Assembly: GCF_028692895.1 (NCBI RefSeq)
Contig: NZ_JAQUWN010000032.1
Span: forward strand, 1-39,770
Direction: 5' to 3'
DNA length: 39,770 nucleotides
Origin: Pseudodesulfovibrio sp.
Lineage (GTDB): Bacteria > Desulfobacterota > Desulfovibrionia > Desulfovibrionales > Desulfovibrionaceae
Shown: piece by piece, positions 24,715 through 32,176 of the stretch
How positions within the stretch are numbered: the first letter of the stretch is position 1
Layout: every line of letters starts with the position of its first letter
Made by a program: the position numbers and the translations under genes
Notes under the pieces: model-generated
Database searches by the model: none
Told to the model about the DNA's origin: nothing
What the model saw: only the letters and a program-made list of their open reading frames with translations

Positions 24715-25641
24715 TCACGATGCGGTCTTTTGGGTCAGGAATCGATGGGCCGCGCGCCGGCCGGCCAGGCGGAGCCTGTGCCGGATCTGGCCCAACTGCC
24801 GCCCGGCATAGGCGAAAAACAGGGGGACCACGCCGAGCCGCACCCAGGGGCGCACGTCCGGGCTGGCCAGGGCGAACCGGGCCACGGAGGCGAAGGGCGC
24901 GAGGGTGACGGGCGACGCGGTCTGGGCCACGAAGACCCGGCTGAGCGGATCGTCGGGATACCGGTTGGCGAACTTGATCCGCGAGTGGGTACGCACATGC
25001 AGGACCTCGTCCACGTAGCGGAACGGGGCCACCAGGGCCAGCTTGGCCAGGAACCACCGCTCCACCGCGACGATGGGCACGTACTCCCCGATGTGCGCGT
25101 CCAGCAGGGCGCGCCGGAACAGACCGTAGAAATAGTAGTTCACCTTGAGCCGGGAGTAGAACAGCCGGGCCGTGGCCACGCGGCCGAGCCGGTTCGGGTC
25201 GTGCCGCTCGTCCAGGCCGAAGGTGAACATGGGCTCGCCCTCCTCGTCCACCACGTCGAACCGGCACAGGGTCACCCCGGCCTCGGGGTGGGCGTCCAGG
25301 TCCGCCGTCAGCCGGGCGAGGAAGGAAGGCAGCCACAGGTCGTCGAAGGCCGCCCACATGAAGTATTCGCCGGCGGACAGGGCCAGGACCTTCTTGAAGT
25401 TGGCCATGATGCCCTCGTTGTCCGCGTTGCGCGAGATGCGGACCCTGGGGTCGCGCGCGGCGTATTCGCGGCAGAGGTCCCAGGTCCCGTCCGTGGACGC
25501 GTTGTCGCTGATGACCAGCTCGAAATCCTCGAAGTCCTGGGCCAGGAGCGAGTCCACGGCGCGGCGCATGCGCTCGCCACCGTTGTAGACGGGCATGCCG
25601 ATGCTCACCCTGGGAGCCGGACGGTCGGTGCGGGCGCTCAT
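24715..25641 (-). CDS. Family 2 glycosyltransferase
   Basis: This is a 308-residue GT-A glycosyltransferase: VSIGMPVYNGGERMRRAVDSLL (12-33), VISDNASTDGT and the metal-site FMWAAFDDLW near residue 94, where DD replaces the usual DXD. The C-terminal 80 residues are basic and contain one moderately hydrophobic stretch (VVPLFFAYAG), too short for a clear membrane span; they may touch the membrane. ATG 25641 follows GGGAGG and overlaps the sulfotransferase stop as ATGA. Confidence 0.9.
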   Translation of the reverse strand: MSARTDRPAPRVSIGMPVYNGGERMRRAVDSLLAQDFEDFELVISDNASTDGTWDLCREYAARDPRVRISRNADNEGIMANFKKVLALSAGEYFMWAAFDDLWLPSFLARLTADLDAHPEAGVTLCRFDVVDEEGEPMFTFGLDERHDPNRLGRVATARLFYSRLKVNYYFYGLFRRALLDAHIGEYVPIVAVERWFLAKLALVAPFRYVDEVLHVRTHSRIKFANRYPDDPLSRVFVAQTASPVTLAPFASVARFALASPDVRPWVRLGVVPLFFAYAGRQLGQIRHRLRLAGRRAAHRFLTQKTAS

Positions 25642-27263
25642 CGCCTGCCTCCCTTCGCCTGGGGCGCGTCCGAAAGGGACAGGGGCAGGACCCTGCGCTC
25701 CGCCGGGGCCAGGCAGATGTTGTCCATGGGATAGACCAGGACCCTTTCCGCCCCGAGGGCGCGGGCCAGCCGGAGCTGCTGCCCGTAGGTCGCGAGATCG
25801 TCGAAATTCTTGAGCAGGATGATCTCGTCCCAGCCCGCCGCCGCGAGCCGGGCCGTCACCGGGTCGGCGGGGTCGAAGGCGAATGGCCCGTTGGGGATGC
25901 GGTGCATCTCGCCCAGCTCCTCCGCCGGGAGGGACGCCGCCACGCCCCGCTGGACCAGGATGTCCGGGCGGGAGGCGTCGCCGCAGGCCCGGAATCCCTC
26001 GATCAGGCTTTCGAGCAGCAGGGCCGGGCCGAAGCGGAGCACCAGGCGGCGGGCCTTCGGGTCCAGCGCGGACAGGGGAACCGCCTCCACCAGGGAAACG
26101 CCGTGCAAGGTGGTGCGCCATTTCTCGGGAAAGATCTCGCGCGAGCGGCGGTGGGCTTCGATGGCGCCGGGCGTGTCCCCGGACAGCCGGTGCAGCCGGG
26201 CCTTGTGGTCCAGCAGCGGCCCGAGGGTCCGGTTGACGCTGGCGTCGCGCGGGGATTCCACGGCCAGCGGGACAAGGTCGTCCACGGCCTCGCTCACGAT
26301 GTCCAGGGCCTCCCGGTAGCGGCCGTACTTTTCGAACCTGCGGTAGGCTTCGAGCCGCATCCGCTCGATGGCCCGCCCCGCCTCCAGGGACCAGCGCAGG
26401 GTCTTTTCCTCGTCGCCCTCCTGGTCGCAGAGGTTGACGAGCATTCGGAAAGGCAGTTCGCGCTTGTTCTCCTCGGCCTCCAGCAGGGCGATGGCCCGGC
26501 GGCGGTCGCCGCTCCGGATGGCCTCCACGATGGCGGAGTCCGAGGGCACGTAGGACTTGCCGCCCACCTCGGTGACCATGGCCGGAGGAGTCCCGGCGGG
26601 GATGTTCTCCTCGCGCAGGGTCCGTTCGTACAGCTCGCGGGCCAGGGCGTAGAGCTCCAGGTCCTTGGCCTCGGCCCTGGCGAACCGGGCCGTGAAGGCT
26701 TCGTCCACCCCGGTGGAGTCCGGGTTGCGGGACTTGTTGTAGGCGGCGTACGTGCCGGTGCCCAGGCCCAGCCGACCGGCCAGGATGCCCATGAACCGGT
26801 CCATGTCCTCCAGGATTCCCACCAGGGAGAACCGCTCCCGCAGCCGCTCCTTGGCCAGCTCCAGATCGCCCTCGGCCAGGTAGTGGGTCATACGGTTGTG
26901 GCGGCAGTGGTTGTCGAAATAGTCTTCAAGGGAGAGGGCCGGGCGGTAGTTCATCACCTGGAACCGGTACTCCGAGACCAGACGGCTCAGGGGCTCGCGC
27001 AGGATGGTGAAATAGAAGACGTCCCGGACGCCGGGGTACAGGTTCTCCGCGCCCCAGGCGTAGTGCCCGCCCGCCGCGCAGGGGCCCGAGGGCGGCTCGG
27101 CGGCGTTGCGCCGGGCCAGGGCGAGCCAGTCGCAGTGGCTGTTGAGGTGGGTGAACCGCTCGCCGAAGTTGTCGCGCAGGAAGTTGACCACGGTGATGCC
27201 CGCGCACTTGGGGATGTGGTAGAAGACCGTCAGCCGGTCCGGGGAAGCGTTTGCTCGGCTCAT
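25638..27263 (-). CDS. Sulfotransferase-family protein with long C-terminal extension
   Basis: This is a 541-residue protein. The N-terminal 230 residues match PAPS-dependent sulfotransferases: VFYHIPKCAGITVVNFLR (13-30) is the 5'-phosphosulfate loop (usually HIPKTGGT; here Cys replaces Thr) and FTILREPLSRLVSEYRF (85-101) the 3'-phosphate site with R89 and S93. The rest (about 240-541) is helical and TPR-like (RYREALDIVSEAVDD, APGAIEAHRRSR-type repeats), ending in an alpha/beta segment with DEIILLKNFDDLATYG. It would sulfate a glycan hydroxyl in the cytoplasm (inference). ATG 27263 follows AAGGA; the upstream gene ends 2 bases before it. Confidence 0.8.
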   Translation of the reverse strand: MSRANASPDRLTVFYHIPKCAGITVVNFLRDNFGERFTHLNSHCDWLALARRNAAEPPSGPCAAGGHYAWGAENLYPGVRDVFYFTILREPLSRLVSEYRFQVMNYRPALSLEDYFDNHCRHNRMTHYLAEGDLELAKERLRERFSLVGILEDMDRFMGILAGRLGLGTGTYAAYNKSRNPDSTGVDEAFTARFARAEAKDLELYALARELYERTLREENIPAGTPPAMVTEVGGKSYVPSDSAIVEAIRSGDRRRAIALLEAEENKRELPFRMLVNLCDQEGDEEKTLRWSLEAGRAIERMRLEAYRRFEKYGRYREALDIVSEAVDDLVPLAVESPRDASVNRTLGPLLDHKARLHRLSGDTPGAIEAHRRSREIFPEKWRTTLHGVSLVEAVPLSALDPKARRLVLRFGPALLLESLIEGFRACGDASRPDILVQRGVAASLPAEELGEMHRIPNGPFAFDPADPVTARLAAAGWDEIILLKNFDDLATYGQQLRLARALGAERVLVYPMDNICLAPAERRVLPLSLSDAPQAKGGRR

Positions 27264-27265
27264 GT

Positions 27266-28504
27266 TCAGTCCTTGTTTCCGGGAATCCGGGGAGCGATGC
27301 AGCGCGCCAGCCCGAGCAGGGCGGCCCGGACGAACATGCCGCCCATGCGGGGATCGCCCTCGCGCAGGTACTTCACGGCCCGATTCCAGAAGATGCGGCT
27401 CAGGCGGACGACGTCCCCGGAAAAACGCTCCAGGATGTAGGGGGTCGGGCAGTGCTCGCACAGCAGGGCGGCGTCCCTGGCCCCGGCGCGGGACAGGCAC
27501 ATGCCGTCGGTGCCGTCGTTGGCCCCGGGCAGGACCCGCTCCAGCCAGCCGGGCAGGTTCTCCGCCCGGAAGCACGCCCGCGCCCGGCGGTAGCTGCCGT
27601 TGCGCCAGACCTCGGCCAGGGAGGAGCCCGCCCGGCCGGGGACCGGAGTCACCCGGCCGAATGAAAAGGACTCGCTGGGCGCGCTGCAACAGGGGAAGAC
27701 CGACCAGTTGGGGTTGACCACGGCGGCGTCATAGAGCCAGGAGCACGGGGCGGCGTCGCCGCGCTCGCGCAGGGCCGCCAGTTGCCGCGCCGTCTGCTCG
27801 CTCTTGCGGTAGCGCGGGTCGGCGGGCGGCTCGGAGCCCGGCGGCAGGTCGGACGGGGAGGCGGCGAAGGAGTCCACGCCGATGGCGCGCATGTCCTCGG
27901 CGCACCGGGCTATCTCGTGCTCGTTGTGGGCGAACACGTGGAACCGGACGTTGATCCTGGGTCCCTGGCCGCCGCTGGCCCGCTTGATGGCCACCAGCCG
28001 CCGCAGGTTGTCCTTGACCGTCTCCAGGTTCGAGCCCACGCGATAGGCGGCGTGGCCCTCCTGGGTCGCGCCGTCCACGCCCACCTTGAGCTGGAACAGG
28101 CCGCTGGCCATGAGGCGGCGGCAATAGTCGTCGCTCAGGGGCATGCTCAGGTTGCTGCTGACGTAGCAGAGGATGCCCTTGCCGTGGGCGTGGGCCACCA
28201 TCTCGGGCAGCTCGGGGTGGAGCAGCGGCTCGCCCCAGTTGTAGAAATACAGGGAGAACAGATAGTCGCCAGCCTCGTCCAGCAGGGTCTTGAACCCGGC
28301 CAGGTCGCGGCTGGCGCGCTCCAGCCCGCTCCGGCGGGTCCCGGTGGGGCAGGCGGGGCAGCGCAGGTTGCAGAACGACGTGGGCTCGCAATAGAGCACG
28401 AAGGGGTGGCCGTGGTCCGGGTTGCGGCGCAGGCGGCGCATGGCGCTCACGTAGAGGGCGTTGGTGAAGGCCTTGAGGCTCTTTCCGTCATAGACCCAGC
28501 TCAT
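27266..28504 (-). CDS. Radical SAM/SPASM-like enzyme
   Basis: This is a 412-residue protein. CX3CX2C is at C45, C49 and C52 (TSFCNLRCPACP), YNWGEPLLHPEL gives the GGEP-like motif and later cysteines (APCSWLYD, FPCCSAPSE, LLCEHCPTPY) fit a SPASM auxiliary domain. The N-terminal 35 residues and the C-terminal 90 residues, basic and helical (RLSRIFWNRAVKYLREGD), are additions outside the core. It overlaps the propeller-protein gene upstream by ATGA (28501-28504) and has GGGAGG as SD. Substrate unknown. Confidence 0.86.
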   Translation of the reverse strand: MSWVYDGKSLKAFTNALYVSAMRRLRRNPDHGHPFVLYCEPTSFCNLRCPACPTGTRRSGLERASRDLAGFKTLLDEAGDYLFSLYFYNWGEPLLHPELPEMVAHAHGKGILCYVSSNLSMPLSDDYCRRLMASGLFQLKVGVDGATQEGHAAYRVGSNLETVKDNLRRLVAIKRASGGQGPRINVRFHVFAHNEHEIARCAEDMRAIGVDSFAASPSDLPPGSEPPADPRYRKSEQTARQLAALRERGDAAPCSWLYDAAVVNPNWSVFPCCSAPSESFSFGRVTPVPGRAGSSLAEVWRNGSYRRARACFRAENLPGWLERVLPGANDGTDGMCLSRAGARDAALLCEHCPTPYILERFSGDVVRLSRIFWNRAVKYLREGDPRMGGMFVRAALLGLARCIAPRIPGNKD

Positions 28505-30642
28505 TGGAGCGCCTCCCGTCCGATGGAGAGGACATGGACGCGGCGCTGTCCCTTGTCCGCGACGTAGAGGGTCCGCGACGCGCCGTCGACCCAGATGTCC
28601 CGCAGGCTCGTGTCGTCCTCGCCGGTCAGGGCGGCCAGGTCGAGGGTGTCCACCCGCTCGCCCCGCTCGTCGTAGACGAAGAGGTGGCGCAGGGAGGAGA
28701 CGAACAGCAGGCCGTTCCACTCCGCCAGGGAGCGGATCAGCCCCGGCGCCTGGACCGCAAAGGGAGTGAACCGGCCCGACCCGGCGTCCAGGCGGCACAG
28801 GGACGGAAAATCGAAATCGCCCGCCACCACGCCGCCGGAGGTCGCGGCCAGGGCCTTGGGCGTCAGGAGCAGGGAACTGTCGTAGACGACGGTTTCCGCC
28901 GGGCGGCCGGGGCGGATGCCCAGGATGCGCTTGTCGTACGGGGAGTCGGCGGTGGCCACCACCACGATCTCCTCGCCCCGGAGGCAGGCCGAGGCGGGGT
29001 AGCGGTGCGCCTCGCCCTCGGGCAGGTAGGCGGCCAGGTCGATCTCCCGGCCCGGACGGTCGTCGGCGGGGACTTCGGCCAGGCGGCCGTTGCGCCAGTC
29101 GCACAGCCAGGGAGCGCCGTCCTTGTCGAGGAAGAAGTGCTCGGGGCAGTGCAGGCCGAGCCCGATGCGGCGCACCGGGACGAAATTCGGGGAAAACACC
29201 TGCAACTTGTGGTCGGACTGGTCGGCGACCAGCAGGGAGCCGTCCCCGGCGCGCATGACGGACACGGGCTTGCCCAGCGCCCCCCGGCCAAAGGAGCACA
29301 CGTAGGCGAGGAGCCCGCCCCGGCCCTTGTCGGCGCGCGCCTCGCGGTCCAGCATCCGGGCGCAGGCCGTCTGCATGGAGGCGGCCAGGCGCTTGCCGAA
29401 AAAGGCGCGGGCCTCGCCGTCCAACGCTCCGAGGGCGTTGGCGCGGACCGTGTTCAGCCGCGCCGCCTCGCGTTCGGGCGAGCGGCGGGCGGCGGGTTCC
29501 GGCTCCGGGGTTCCGGCGGGCCAGATTTCGGCCCTGGGCAGCTCCGGGCTTCCGGCCCCGGCCCGCTGCATGGACACGAGATGGTCGTAGAAGGCGTTGA
29601 CGCCCGACTGCGGCAGGCACAGGCCCCGGCCGGACGCGGCGGCGGCGGCGAGGACCTCGGGATCGGTCCGGCGAAAGGCGCAGACCGCGCCCCCGGCGGC
29701 GAGAATCTCGGGAAAGTCCTGGCGGCCCCGGATCACGGCGTTGGTCCCCAGGTTGACGACCTTGCCGCTGAACTCGTCCACCCCTGCCACCTCGCGGGTC
29801 AGGGAGACCAGCTCCCAGAAATCGGTTTCCATCTCCCCGGACTGGGTCAGGTGGACGTAGGGCACCGGGCGCGAAAAATCGACGTCCCCCGGCAGCGTGA
29901 AGACGGCGCCGCCGCCCGCGCTCGCCACCCGCGCGACCCGCGCCGCGCCGGGGAAGAGCCGGACCTCGCTCCTGACGGCGTCACGGCTCGCGGCCCGCAG
30001 CCGAAGCCGGGGGCCCGCGTCCGCCGCCGTCACCCAGGCCGCGGGACGGCCCTCGGCGTCCACGGCCACGGCCAGGACCGAGGCCGGGTCGGCCGGGATG
30101 GCCCCTTCGCCGATGAGCAGCCGCTCGCGGCCGCGGGGGGCGAGGTGGGGGCCGGTCAGGAGCCCCTGCTCCGTCCGCCGCACCGGGTGCAGCAGGTTGA
30201 CGTCCTCCACGCGGAAAAACAGTTTCATCTGGCAGGGATTGTCGCGCAGCTCCACCGCGCCCGCCACCAGCTCCGCCCCGGTTTCCCGCAGCAGGGCGAG
30301 GGCCGAGGCCAGCTCCTCGGGCGACCTGTCGGCCGACGAGCCGGGCACCACCACCACGTGGTCGGGCCGGGCGTCCTCCAGCAGGCCGCGCACGGCCGCG
30401 TTGCCGAAAACGCGGCGGTAGGGCGCGCCCTCCTCCCAATAGGCGGCGGGGACCCCGACGACCCGCTCGCGCGCGTCCCCGAGCCGGGGGGCGAAGGCCT
30501 GGTCCGTGACCAGGATGCGCAGCGCCCCGGGCATGGCCCGCTCCAGCCGGTCGAGGCCGTCGCGGGCGAGTTGCTCCAGAAAGTCGTGGGCGGCGGCCAC
30601 GGCCTCCCCGGCCCGGATTTCCAGCACGGCCGCCGTGGTCAT
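28501..30642 (-). CDS. Uncharacterised protein with C-terminal NHL-like beta-propeller
   Basis: This is a 713-residue protein with no signal peptide or membrane span. Residues about 1-200 look alpha/beta, with Rossmann-like strands (RILVTDQAF, PDHVVVVPGSS, GAELVAGAVEL), vaguely like a degenerate nucleotidyltransferase; I cannot name the family. Residues about 270-375 form a second globular part (VVNLGTNAVIRG, GGAVCAFRRTDPE). From about residue 445, blades of the form GDGSLLVADQSDHKLQVFSPN, GAPWLCDWRNGRLAEV and RTLYVADKGQRRVHVL are NHL-type repeats of a beta-propeller. It lies between a NeuA-like gene and a radical SAM gene, overlapping both by ATGA. Function unknown; a cytosolic binding scaffold or sugar-handling enzyme are both open. 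Confidence 0.75.
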   Translation of the reverse strand: MTTAAVLEIRAGEAVAAAHDFLEQLARDGLDRLERAMPGALRILVTDQAFAPRLGDARERVVGVPAAYWEEGAPYRRVFGNAAVRGLLEDARPDHVVVVPGSSADRSPEELASALALLRETGAELVAGAVELRDNPCQMKLFFRVEDVNLLHPVRRTEQGLLTGPHLAPRGRERLLIGEGAIPADPASVLAVAVDAEGRPAAWVTAADAGPRLRLRAASRDAVRSEVRLFPGAARVARVASAGGGAVFTLPGDVDFSRPVPYVHLTQSGEMETDFWELVSLTREVAGVDEFSGKVVNLGTNAVIRGRQDFPEILAAGGAVCAFRRTDPEVLAAAAASGRGLCLPQSGVNAFYDHLVSMQRAGAGSPELPRAEIWPAGTPEPEPAARRSPEREAARLNTVRANALGALDGEARAFFGKRLAASMQTACARMLDREARADKGRGGLLAYVCSFGRGALGKPVSVMRAGDGSLLVADQSDHKLQVFSPNFVPVRRIGLGLHCPEHFFLDKDGAPWLCDWRNGRLAEVPADDRPGREIDLAAYLPEGEAHRYPASACLRGEEIVVVATADSPYDKRILGIRPGRPAETVVYDSSLLLTPKALAATSGGVVAGDFDFPSLCRLDAGSGRFTPFAVQAPGLIRSLAEWNGLLFVSSLRHLFVYDERGERVDTLDLAALTGEDDTSLRDIWVDGASRTLYVADKGQRRVHVLSIGREALQ

Positions 30643-31343
30643 ATGGCCTCCCGGCGCTCGGGCCGCTGTTCCTCGGGGCGGCGCAGGGGGAAGAGCCCCC
30701 AGGCCAGGATTTGCTCGGCCAGGCGCAGATCCTCGGGCGCGTCGATGTCGATGAAGGAGGCGGGATCGCGCAGTTCGTGGAGGTAGGTCCTCCCCGCGTT
30801 GCCGACGCCCATGCCGCTGAACACGCCGTAGCTGCGGTAGGCCAGCAGCGCGGCCTGCCCGGGCGAGGCCTCCACGCGCCGGTACGCGCCGTCGGCGCAG
30901 ACGGCGGCCGACCAGCTCGCCAGGTCCAGGGCCTTGACCGTGGTGATCCGGCAGTTGCGCTCAAGCCCGACGTCGACCAGGTGCTCCACCAGCTCCACGG
31001 AGCGGAACGGGCTCGTGGGATACAGGGTGGCGGTGTAGGCGGGCACGTAGCCCGCGCGCCGGAGCTCCCCGGCCGCGTGGGCGAAGGCGTCGCCGATGGC
31101 CGCGCCGTCTCCGGCGATGGCCTTGGGCCGCAGGAAGGGAACCTCCGCGCCGTAGCTGCGGGCCACCTCCGCGATCTCGGGATCGTCCGTGGAGACGATC
31201 ACCCGCGTCACGTTGCGCGCCCGCAGCGCCACGTCGATGGAGTACGCGATGAGCGGGACGCCGCAGAGCGGCTGGATGTTCTTTCTCGGTATCCCCTTGG
31301 ACCCTCCACGGGCCGGTATCAGGGCGAGCACTTCCGGTTTCAT
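30639..31343 (-). CDS. NeuA-like acylneuraminate/nonulosonate cytidylyltransferase, first gene of the locus
   Basis: This is a 234-residue protein with the CMP-sugar synthetase signature LALIPARGGSKGIPRKNI (6-23), then GVPLIAYSIDVAL, VIVSTDDPEIAEVA, the NeuA-type LYPTSPFRS and FIDIDAPEDLRLAE near residue 200. It should activate a nonulosonic or other sugar acid with CTP. Together with the SpsF-like protein (9429-10226) the locus has two enzymes of this kind, plus RfbF for CDP-glucose. ATG 31343 follows GAGGAAGG. It is the first gene after the long leader and ends in an ATGA overlap. Confidence 0.9.
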   Translation of the reverse strand: MKPEVLALIPARGGSKGIPRKNIQPLCGVPLIAYSIDVALRARNVTRVIVSTDDPEIAEVARSYGAEVPFLRPKAIAGDGAAIGDAFAHAAGELRRAGYVPAYTATLYPTSPFRSVELVEHLVDVGLERNCRITTVKALDLASWSAAVCADGAYRRVEASPGQAALLAYRSYGVFSGMGVGNAGRTYLHELRDPASFIDIDAPEDLRLAEQILAWGLFPLRRPEEQRPERREAI

Positions 31344-31917
31344 GGCCTTCCTCTCGGCTGGGTTCTCTCGGGCAAGGGCGCATTGCAATATGCCTGCCAG
31401 GGCCCCTGCGCCCGGTCCGCGCCGACGCGGCGCATTCCCCGGCGCGCCCCGGCGCGGCAGGCCGCACGGCCCCCCGACGCAACCGCCGAACGCCCGGCCC
31501 CGGCCGCGCAACGCCAGCGGCGCGGGTTGGACTGGCCGCACAACCAACCGATTTCATGGAAATTTTCAGAAACGACGTTCAGGCGAGCGCCGGAGACGCC
31601 CTCTTCCCGCCAGGCCGCGCCCGTCGCGTCGATCCAGGGGCGGTCCGCCGCCCTGCACGCCAAGAACGCCCGCTCCGGGGGCAGCCCGGCCGCGTCGGTT
31701 CCTTGACGCGCCGCGCCCCTCCGGCCAAGGCTCCCGGCGAAGACCATCCCCCCGCCGCGCACGCAAAACAGAGCCGTTTTCGGCACAAACTGTTCACCTT
31801 GCGAATGATCGGATGGTTTTTTCGGCGACATGCTCCACCTTGGCGAATTTTTCCGGCCGCCGTCAGGGCCGGTCGAAGAACTGGTCGATATGGCTATTTT
31901 TTCCATATTTCATTGAT
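31344..31917 (-). other. Long untranslated leader between putative promoter and first glycan gene
   Basis: About 575 bases separate the proposed promoter from the ATG at 31343. The part near 31800-31917 is relatively AT-rich, the rest GC-rich. A 188-codon minus-strand frame (31340-31906) spans it but has non-native codon use. I searched by eye for an ops/JUMPstart core (GGCGGTAG) and did not find it. Confidence 0.45.
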
Positions 31918-31928
31918 ATGACGCAAAA

Positions 31929-31944
31929 TGCAAGAGCCGTGCAA
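31929..31944 (-). promoter_or_regulatory. Putative sigma-54 promoter (-24/-12) for the glycan locus
   Basis: On the minus strand the bases read TTGCACGGCTCTTGCA. Against the sigma-54 consensus TGGCACG-N4-TTGCA, every fixed position matches except the second (T for G in the -24 GG). The 4-base spacer is exact. It points toward neuA and would start transcription near 31917. The mismatch in the -24 dinucleotide is a real weakness. Confidence 0.45.
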
Positions 31945-32176
31945 ATCAATCATCACGCCTTTCGGACCATCACCCGGAACCGACGCCCGGGGAGCGGGCC
32001 AAAGGTTGCGCGTCAATCAATCGTCAAGTGGCTGATCGGTTTTTCCGTCCATTTACTTAAGCCCCATGGACGAGCTATTTACCTCCCGCCCCTTTTGCGG
32101 GTACAACACGCCATCCAGCGCGGCGAACGGCCGGGCGCGCCCCGGACCGCCGAACCCTTTTCCGACGGAACGACCC
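31945..32176. other. Divergent intergenic region between glycan locus and galE
   Basis: No gene is supported here. The stretch carries short repeated motifs such as AATCAATC at 31944-31951 and again near 32014. Upstream activator sites for the sigma-54-like promoter and the galE promoter would be expected here, but I cannot define either. Confidence 0.4.

Noticed and set aside
31340-31906. Minus-strand 188-codon frame filling the leader and ending in ATGA overlap with the first glycan gene
   Set aside because: Uses ATA and other AT-ending codons unlike its neighbours, has low-complexity Arg/Gly/Ala stretches, no SD and no family resemblance. The overlap is probably chance.
31794-31913. Minus-strand frame reading MKYGKNSHIDQFFDRP, a TGA, then PEKFAKVEHVAEKTIRSFAR-like residues
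   Set aside because: Protein-like on both sides of the stop, but no SD, no upstream extension and no selenocysteine context; possibly a gene relic, too short to call.
31344-32176. ops/JUMPstart element for RfaH-type antitermination
   Set aside because: No GGCGGTAG-type core was seen on the minus strand of the leader or the divergent region.
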